Part shown: positions 59,168-64,000 of the stretch, in pieces
How positions within the stretch are numbered: position 1 is the stretch's first letter
Layout: every line of letters begins with the position of its first letter
Source of the DNA: Bacteroidota bacterium
GTDB lineage: Bacteria; Bacteroidota; Bacteroidia; Flavobacteriales; Weeksellaceae
DNA: 64,000 bases
Direction of reading: 5' to 3'
Assembly (NCBI GenBank): GCA_023419095.1
Contig: JAEZYN010000004.1
Coordinates: 8,422 to 72,421 of the forward strand
Translations under genes and position numbers: made by a program
The notes under the pieces: generated by a model
Told to the model about the DNA's origin: nothing
What the model saw: only the letters and a program-made list of their open reading frames with translations
Database searches by the model: none

Positions 59168-61369
59168 ATGCTAAGACAGAAATTTAAAGCAGTAATCGCA
59201 ATTGCACTGAGCACATTGGCATTAAAAGAACTCCCAAAGGGAGATGACGGAAAGCTGGCATTAAGCGCTGATCAGGAAGCAAGCCTGAAAAACGTGTACA
59301 CCGGTGAGAAATACAACGCCTTCTTAAAGGTAGCGAACGAAATCCTTGCCGAAGAGGCTGGACTAATGGCGGCCGATCAGGCTGAGAAAGACGAAGCCAA
59401 CGCGCTTTTGGCCTCTGTGCTGAAAGGTAACGCGGGCGGTGAAGACGACGGTAATGGTGGCGCACCTGCACAGGCAGCAACTCCGGAGCCGGCTACTCCG
59501 GTACAGACAGCCCAACAGGTTGTAAACCTCGTGCAGGATCAGCAGGCACAGATTCATGCTTTGATGAGTCAGCCCGAAGCAGCTCCGCAGGCAGGACGCA
59601 GCATCGCGCGAAACATCGCAGGTGTAGCATTGGCTGCAGCGCTTTCAAGTTCCACTCACCTTTTTGCTTCAAATCCGCAGGCGAATAATAAAATTTTCGC
59701 TTTCGAAGGTCGTAACTGGAACCAGAGAGCAGCCGGTAAATCAGCTGCAAAAACTGATTTTACCGATGTGTCAACAATCAAGAGATTGAATGATGACCTT
59801 CGCGAATTTCACGTACAGAATCCTGATTATATCAGAAGCCTTTATATGGAAACTTACGGGTTCCCAACATTCTGGCCAAAGAGATTAGGCGTTTTGGATC
59901 AGATCTCTGATGCTGTTTTCGAATTGGGTTCTGTAACTCAGGCAAGAAAACCGGATTGGACGCCAGGTTTGGAAATGTGGATCGAAGCTGAAAAGCGAAG
60001 AATCTACAGAATCCAGATCGATTTGGAATTTGACGGATATCAGCTGCAGGAATTGGAAAATTCTTGGTTGAATTCGATTTTCAATTTTGATGGTTCTTCG
60101 CCTTACAAGCATTCCTTCATTGCATGGTTACTTCAGGAAGTTTCCAAAAAAGCCAGACAGGAAGATGCGGAAGGTGGTATTAACGGTATCTATGCGCCAA
60201 ACGTAGCAGGTATCAAAACAAAAGGGCATTTCCTTAATGCACAGTCGGGGATCCGTCACCAGCTGTACATGTTCCGCGATGTAATGAAGAAGATTGCTCC
60301 ACATGTTTCTCCGCTTGGTAAGTTCTCTGCTGCCAATGCTTACGAGTATGCAAAAGGAATGATTGAATCTTTACCGTTGGCCATCAGAAACAAGCAGAAC
60401 ATGAAGTTCTACATGTCTCCGACCAACATCATCAAGGTACAGGACAATTACAAGGAAATCAACCGTTTGAATAACGATTACAGCGGAAACAAGATCAACT
60501 ACATCGACGGGTATCCGAATATCGAATTTGTAGGATTAAAGCAGTTGGAAGGTTCTAACCTGATGTTCATCACCGATGAAAAGAATATCGAAATCCTGGA
60601 ATACCTTCCAGCAGAAAAAGAAAAGTACAGAATCGAAGAGCTGAAGCGTGATTCTTACATTCATGCAGATTACCGTTTTGGTGTTGCATTTGTGTTCTCA
60701 GGTTTCAATCTTCCTGCAAACTCTTCTTTCAGAGGTGTAGCGCAGTACATCTGGGTGAATGATGAACCGATCTTCCCTGCTACCGTGGCCGTGCCGTTAT
60801 TCGGTAAAGCAATGTCCGCACCGGTTACATTGAACTACAACAGACTGTACGTTCACCCTGAACTCGTTGCTGATGTTACCGTTCTTGAAGGCCTTCCTGC
60901 CGGAACAATCGTTGAGATTACAGGTAACGCGCAGATGGTTTCATCTTCTTTGATCAGAAAGAAAACCACGGAAAACGGTGGAAATCTCGATCTTACCGCA
61001 GACTTCAACCCGAAAACCATGTACAAACTCATCTTGGCAGTACAGGCAAACGGAACCTACAAGGAACTTAGCAGAACAGCTACATTCCCGTCTGGTGTTC
61101 CTGCAGTAACTACGTTCAATGAACTTGTAGCTGATTACGGTGAAGGAGCAGTACAGAAGTATGAAGGTGAAGCCGGTACACTTACCGATATCATTGGCGG
61201 TAACGAAGGTGCGGAACTTACCCTTTACGGTAACACCGGAGCCGCATTAACAGTGGCTACTGTTGCCGGTAAGATTGTAATGACTTCCAGCGCTGTGCTT
61301 GATGCTGACGCTAAGTTTGTAACCTTGAAACAGTTTGGTGGCGTGTGGTACGACATCGCGAGAGGATAG
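59168..61369 (+). CDS. Putative major capsid protein with scaffold-like N terminus
   Basis: 733 residues. Residues 1-150 are helical and Ala/Glu/Gln-rich, with a Gly/Ala/Pro-rich linker, like an internal scaffold removed by the protease. Residues about 170-545 are the probable HK97-type shell (FPTFWPKRLGVLDQIS; MYFRDVMKK-like helices; LNNDYSGNKINYIDGYP). The last 180 residues look like one or two beta-sandwich domains (PVTLNYNRLYVHPELVADV; TVLEGLPAGTIVEITG). Place after the protease and before a terminator supports the role. The assignment is from context, not from a known motif. Confidence 0.7.
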   Translation: MLRQKFKAVIAIALSTLALKELPKGDDGKLALSADQEASLKNVYTGEKYNAFLKVANEILAEEAGLMAADQAEKDEANALLASVLKGNAGGEDDGNGGAPAQAATPEPATPVQTAQQVVNLVQDQQAQIHALMSQPEAAPQAGRSIARNIAGVALAAALSSSTHLFASNPQANNKIFAFEGRNWNQRAAGKSAAKTDFTDVSTIKRLNDDLREFHVQNPDYIRSLYMETYGFPTFWPKRLGVLDQISDAVFELGSVTQARKPDWTPGLEMWIEAEKRRIYRIQIDLEFDGYQLQELENSWLNSIFNFDGSSPYKHSFIAWLLQEVSKKARQEDAEGGINGIYAPNVAGIKTKGHFLNAQSGIRHQLYMFRDVMKKIAPHVSPLGKFSAANAYEYAKGMIESLPLAIRNKQNMKFYMSPTNIIKVQDNYKEINRLNNDYSGNKINYIDGYPNIEFVGLKQLEGSNLMFITDEKNIEILEYLPAEKEKYRIEELKRDSYIHADYRFGVAFVFSGFNLPANSSFRGVAQYIWVNDEPIFPATVAVPLFGKAMSAPVTLNYNRLYVHPELVADVTVLEGLPAGTIVEITGNAQMVSSSLIRKKTTENGGNLDLTADFNPKTMYKLILAVQANGTYKELSRTATFPSGVPAVTTFNELVADYGEGAVQKYEGEAGTLTDIIGGNEGAELTLYGNTGAALTVATVAGKIVMTSSAVLDADAKFVTLKQFGGVWYDIARG

Positions 61370-61375
61370 CATTTT

Positions 61376-61397
61376 AAAGGGTTATCCGGAACCCTTT
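61376..61397 (+). terminator. Terminator after the capsid gene
   Basis: AAAGGGTT and AACCCTTT form an 8-bp stem with a 6-nt loop, followed by AATTTCTTTTT. It would reduce read-through from the abundant capsid message into the next virion gene. Confidence 0.75.
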
Positions 61398-61445
61398 AAT
61401 TTCTTTTTCAAATAATTTTCAAATCCTAAAAAAATAATAATCATT

Positions 61446-62276
61446 ATGAGTTATGTATTTAAAAAACTCGATAAACCTTCAGCAGGCGCAGGCGCACCGA
61501 ATACCGGAAGCCGTTTCGCGTACCTTGCTGCGGTAAAAGATTTGGTATCTTTTCCTGATACCGATGACAATAATGTGCTGCTCACCGGTCAGCCGGTCTT
61601 CAAAGAAGGCAAAGGCCTGGTTCCGGTCTACATTACAACATCTTCCCGCGAATACTCTTATGAGTCCGCAGGAGATCAGGATGCACGCAGCCACAAAGTG
61701 AAATTTGTAGGCGCTCACCCTGGGACAGAGATTGAAGCGCTGGAATTTGCACAGAACAATCTGGACGAAGAATTCATCATCTTCATTCCGGGATGCCAGT
61801 CAAGTGATCCAGTGAAAGTTCTCGGCCGCCCATGCGCGCCGCTGATCTTCCGTTCAAACCACAAATCGTCTAAAGACGGTAGTAAGTTTGAATTCACCTT
61901 CGAACAGGAAACCGGAAGCAAATACATCTACATGGTGTACAACGGTCCGCTGAACACCGCCATGGCAGCTTACGAAACTGTTGATTTCTCAGCCGGACTT
62001 ACCGCCTTGAGTGCAATTCAGAAAGTGGCAAATACCGAAGAGGCTGAAACGCTTACGGTAACTTCTCTGGCTAATATTGATGTGCCTCAGGTAACATTCA
62101 TCGGACAGAGCAATGATCCTGCGACAGCCGGAATGATCGTGGAAGACACCACAACGCCGATCCTGATTCTGTTGAAAAACGGAACACCTTGGAAAGCGCT
62201 GGACGGCTCGACCATTAACTTCGAAGTATTCAGAACCGCAAACACTATCGCGCTGATTGAACGCTGGAGAACTTAG
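61446..62276 (+). CDS. Virion protein related to the N-terminal domain of the fibre-like protein
   Basis: 276 residues. Its first 165 residues align with the fibre-like protein at 51665 (FKKLDK..., SRFAYL, PVYITTSSREYSYE, AHPGTEIEALEFA, IPGC, GSKYIYMVY). The last 100 residues are different and beta-rich. Located between capsid and portal, it may be a tail-tube, neck or decoration subunit. No promoter is visible in the 76-bp gap after the capsid gene, so it depends on read-through. Confidence 0.65.
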   Translation: MSYVFKKLDKPSAGAGAPNTGSRFAYLAAVKDLVSFPDTDDNNVLLTGQPVFKEGKGLVPVYITTSSREYSYESAGDQDARSHKVKFVGAHPGTEIEALEFAQNNLDEEFIIFIPGCQSSDPVKVLGRPCAPLIFRSNHKSSKDGSKFEFTFEQETGSKYIYMVYNGPLNTAMAAYETVDFSAGLTALSAIQKVANTEEAETLTVTSLANIDVPQVTFIGQSNDPATAGMIVEDTTTPILILLKNGTPWKALDGSTINFEVFRTANTIALIERWRT

Positions 62277-62303
62277 AAGCCATTTTTAAATTTTTCATAC
62301 CGG

Positions 62304-62342
62304 ATGCGTCACAACGTTTTGTTGTGGCGCATTTTATTTTCG
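62304..62342 (+). promoter_or_regulatory. Late promoter 4 with an extended operator
   Basis: ACAACGTTTTGTTGT (62311-62325) lies in the same 29-bp extended inverted repeat as late promoter 3 (62304-62332). TATTTTCG (62335-62342) follows at the same 10-bp distance. The ATG at 62347 is 4 nt after the box. Confidence 0.75.
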
Positions 62343-62346
62343 CACT

Positions 62347-62628
62347 ATGAACGGCACGGTAACACCTCTGAAAGCGATGGAAATTATTCGGGATCTCGCC
62401 CGGCAAAACATTCCATGTACGATAAAATACATTTCGCTGAACGAATCAGAGAAATCCTCAAAAGGAATTGTCGAAGAGAAAAACATTCTGCTGAGACCGG
62501 GTTACCGTCGAAACCAAAGTGATAAATCCAATATTCTCGCAAGCTTCGTGCGGCTGGGTTCCGAAGAGAACCGGCAGTTCTACTGGCCACTGCTCTGCGA
62601 GATCAACGGCAGAAAAATAAAACCATGA
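62347..62628 (+). CDS. Small hypothetical protein before the portal gene
   Basis: 93 residues, basic, one Cys, alpha/beta (PLKAMEIIRDLARQNIPCTI; VRLGSEENRQFYWPLLCEI). No recognised domain. It is the first gene of late unit 4 and overlaps the portal start (ATGA). The start codon agrees with the promoter spacing. Confidence 0.6.
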   Translation: MNGTVTPLKAMEIIRDLARQNIPCTIKYISLNESEKSSKGIVEEKNILLRPGYRRNQSDKSNILASFVRLGSEENRQFYWPLLCEINGRKIKP

Positions 62629-64000
62629 TAGGCTATAAAACCAACTCCACTGCGGAAGAAACCAAAGATATTACCATCCATAAACGCGAAGGCGGAGCCA
62701 TTGTTTCCACGCCTTCTACTGTTTTTTCATTCTCGGTGGAAGATATCGATCCGCGCGAAATTGCCGGACAGCAGCAATATACTCCGGAATCATTCACCTG
62801 GGCAATGTCGATGGTTTACATGGACGATATAGAACTGATTCCCTACGGCGTACGCAACAATATGCCGCAGCTTTTGAGGGATACGGTGTACAACAACCCG
62901 AACATTCCGGGCATTATGGAAAAGAAGCAGCAGCTTCTCTGGGGCCAGGGTCCGCAATTGTACACCGAAAAAATCATAGATGGTAAACCCGGCAGAGAAT
63001 GGACCTATGATGCAACAGTTCAGGAGTGGCTGGATTCTTTCGATTACAAAAATTACCTGTTCAATCAGGTGGTAGATCATTCCTTCATGCAGGGCGGTTT
63101 CCACGAGATCATCAACGCAAGATCCGGACGGCTCGGCAAGCCGCGCATACATTCACTAGCACACAGAAATCCACTTTGGACGAGATTAGGCAGAAGCCAG
63201 GGTTCCGCGAAAGCTACCCATGCTTTTGTCTCCGATTCGGTGCTGGCATTTTCAACCGAAGGTTATCAGCTCTACAATCTGTTCGACGCTAAGGAGCCGC
63301 ACAAACACGGCCGCTCCATACATTATTCAAGACAGTACACCTTCGCTACAGATTTCTACGCGATCCCTACCCTCTTCGGAGCTTTGCAATGGATTAAGCG
63401 TTCTACTGCAATTCCGTTGATTTTAGAAGCCCTTTCTAAATTCAGTATGAATGCAAAATATCACGTTACTTCCCCTGCAGCTTTTTGGGATAAAAAACGC
63501 GAGGAACTGCAGGCTGACTGCCAGGCACGGAACGAGCCTTACGAGGAATCTATGTTGCTGGATTATGAGAAACTGCTTTTCCGAAGCATTATCGATACGC
63601 TTTCAGGCGAAGGAAATTCCGGAAAGATTTGGCATACCAAAAATATTTTTGCTCCAGACGGAACCAACCTTGTTGAACAGGGCTGGAAGATTACCCCAAT
63701 CGACCAGAACATCAAGGAATTTGTGGAAACACAGATCAAGATTTCAAACAAAGCAGATTCCGCAGTTTCCTCAGCGGTCGGAATTCACAAAGCTTTAGCG
63801 GGAATTTCGGCTGAAGGAGCTTCCGATTCTGGCTCCGAACAGCTTTACGCATATCTTCTTTACAAATTAACAGGAGTAAGAATCCCTGAAATGATTGTTA
63901 CTGAAGTCATTAATCACGCACTGAGAATCAATTTTCCCGAAAAGAAACTGAAACTCGGCTTCTTCCACGAAGAGGCACAACGACAGGAAGACACCAGTTC
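62625..64000 (+). CDS. Phage portal protein, 3' end outside the window
   Basis: The frame opens at the ATGA overlap with the previous gene and stays open for 458 codons to the window edge. It shows SFTWAMSMVYMDDIELIPYGVRNNMPQL in shortened view: YMDDIELIPYG and NNMPQLLRDTVYNNPN, then PGIMEKKQQLLWGQGP, AFVSDSVLAFSTEGYQL and the late SSAVGIHKALAGISAEGA, which resemble the core of portal proteins of tailed phages. The portal is the dodecameric ring through which DNA enters the head. Terminase is expected beyond the edge. Confidence 0.75.
   Translation, partial: MIGYKTNSTAEETKDITIHKREGGAIVSTPSTVFSFSVEDIDPREIAGQQQYTPESFTWAMSMVYMDDIELIPYGVRNNMPQLLRDTVYNNPNIPGIMEKKQQLLWGQGPQLYTEKIIDGKPGREWTYDATVQEWLDSFDYKNYLFNQVVDHSFMQGGFHEIINARSGRLGKPRIHSLAHRNPLWTRLGRSQGSAKATHAFVSDSVLAFSTEGYQLYNLFDAKEPHKHGRSIHYSRQYTFATDFYAIPTLFGALQWIKRSTAIPLILEALSKFSMNAKYHVTSPAAFWDKKREELQADCQARNEPYEESMLLDYEKLLFRSIIDTLSGEGNSGKIWHTKNIFAPDGTNLVEQGWKITPIDQNIKEFVETQIKISNKADSAVSSAVGIHKALAGISAEGASDSGSEQLYAYLLYKLTGVRIPEMIVTEVINHALRINFPEKKLKLGFFHEEAQRQEDTS

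Larger units (their letters stand above)
39293..64000. mobile_element. Prophage, left part (right end outside the window)
   Basis: A continuous block of phage-type genes: short XRE repressor, early operon with primase-helicase and HNH endonuclease, tail fibre genes, lysis cassette, S49-type head protease, capsid and portal. Small overlapping genes on one strand, and a shared operator palindrome at five promoters, mark it as one unit. Integrase, terminase and the rest of the tail were not found and should lie to the right. Confidence 0.9.

Noticed and set aside
39293..64000. A Mu-like transposable phage
   Set aside because: No MuA/MuB-type transposase or Mu-style end repeats are visible, and the left junction looks like a tRNA attachment site.
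1..64000. tRNA or rRNA genes
   Set aside because: I looked for T-loop and anticodon-arm patterns on both strands and saw none complete; only the possible 3' fragment at 39293 was noted.

Overview
The window looks like part of a chromosome from a Bacteroidota of the class Flavobacteriia, most likely a Chryseobacterium/Kaistella-like member of the Weeksellaceae. This is inferred from protein style and promoters, not from any search. Many genes are preceded by a good match to the Bacteroidota -7 element TAnnTTTG, Shine-Dalgarno sites are mostly absent, and several genes belong to families typical of the group (DUF5686 outer-membrane protein, BT_3928-like DoxX protein, DUF6496, DUF1599, S9 peptidases with POT transporters). 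No tRNA, rRNA, CRISPR array or insertion sequence was recognised.

Bases 1 to about 39.2 kb are ordinary chromosome. In order: a TerC/Alx-type membrane protein cut by the window edge; an XRE regulator; a AAA+ protein with an altered Walker A; a dipeptidyl peptidase IV followed by three POT peptide transporters and a secreted thioredoxin-like protein, which together read as an extracellular peptide-use cluster; recG; a DUF5686 protein; folP; a DUF1599/DoxX pair; a TerB-like protein; a prolyl oligopeptidase; tpiA; clpP and dnaG on the minus strand; an isoaspartyl peptidase; tsaE; alanine dehydrogenase; prephenate dehydrogenase; sdaA; a UbiB-type kinase; an alpha/beta hydrolase; glucokinase; an outer-membrane barrel; a rhodanese; queG; and a minus-strand YceI/porin/YceI-like operon.

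From about 39.3 kb to the right edge lies the left part of a prophage. Its left junction is a minus-strand terminator followed by what looks like a broken tRNA 3' end. A short XRE repressor on the minus strand faces a long early operon (39.8-50.1 kb): a LuxR-like regulator, an HNH endonuclease, a TOPRIM/SF3 primase-helicase, a DUF3127 protein, an ASCH-like protein, an outer-membrane barrel and many small proteins. This operon ends in a strong terminator. A 470-bp non-coding segment follows, carrying eleven copies of TTGTAAG/CTTACAA. Late genes then run in four separately promoted units: two small virion-type genes; tail fibre genes plus a holin/u-spanin/M15 endolysin cassette; head protease, capsid and a virion protein; and a small gene plus the portal protein, which runs off the window. 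No integrase or terminase lies inside the window.

The most striking feature is a 15-bp palindrome, ACAACATTTTGTTGT or a close variant. It occurs seven times, at the early promoter and at all four late promoters. At each late promoter it ends exactly 10 bp before the -7 box, there is no recognisable -33 box, and three of the four start codons lie only 4-5 nt after the -7 box. This suggests one regulator controls the entire prophage through leaderless late transcripts.
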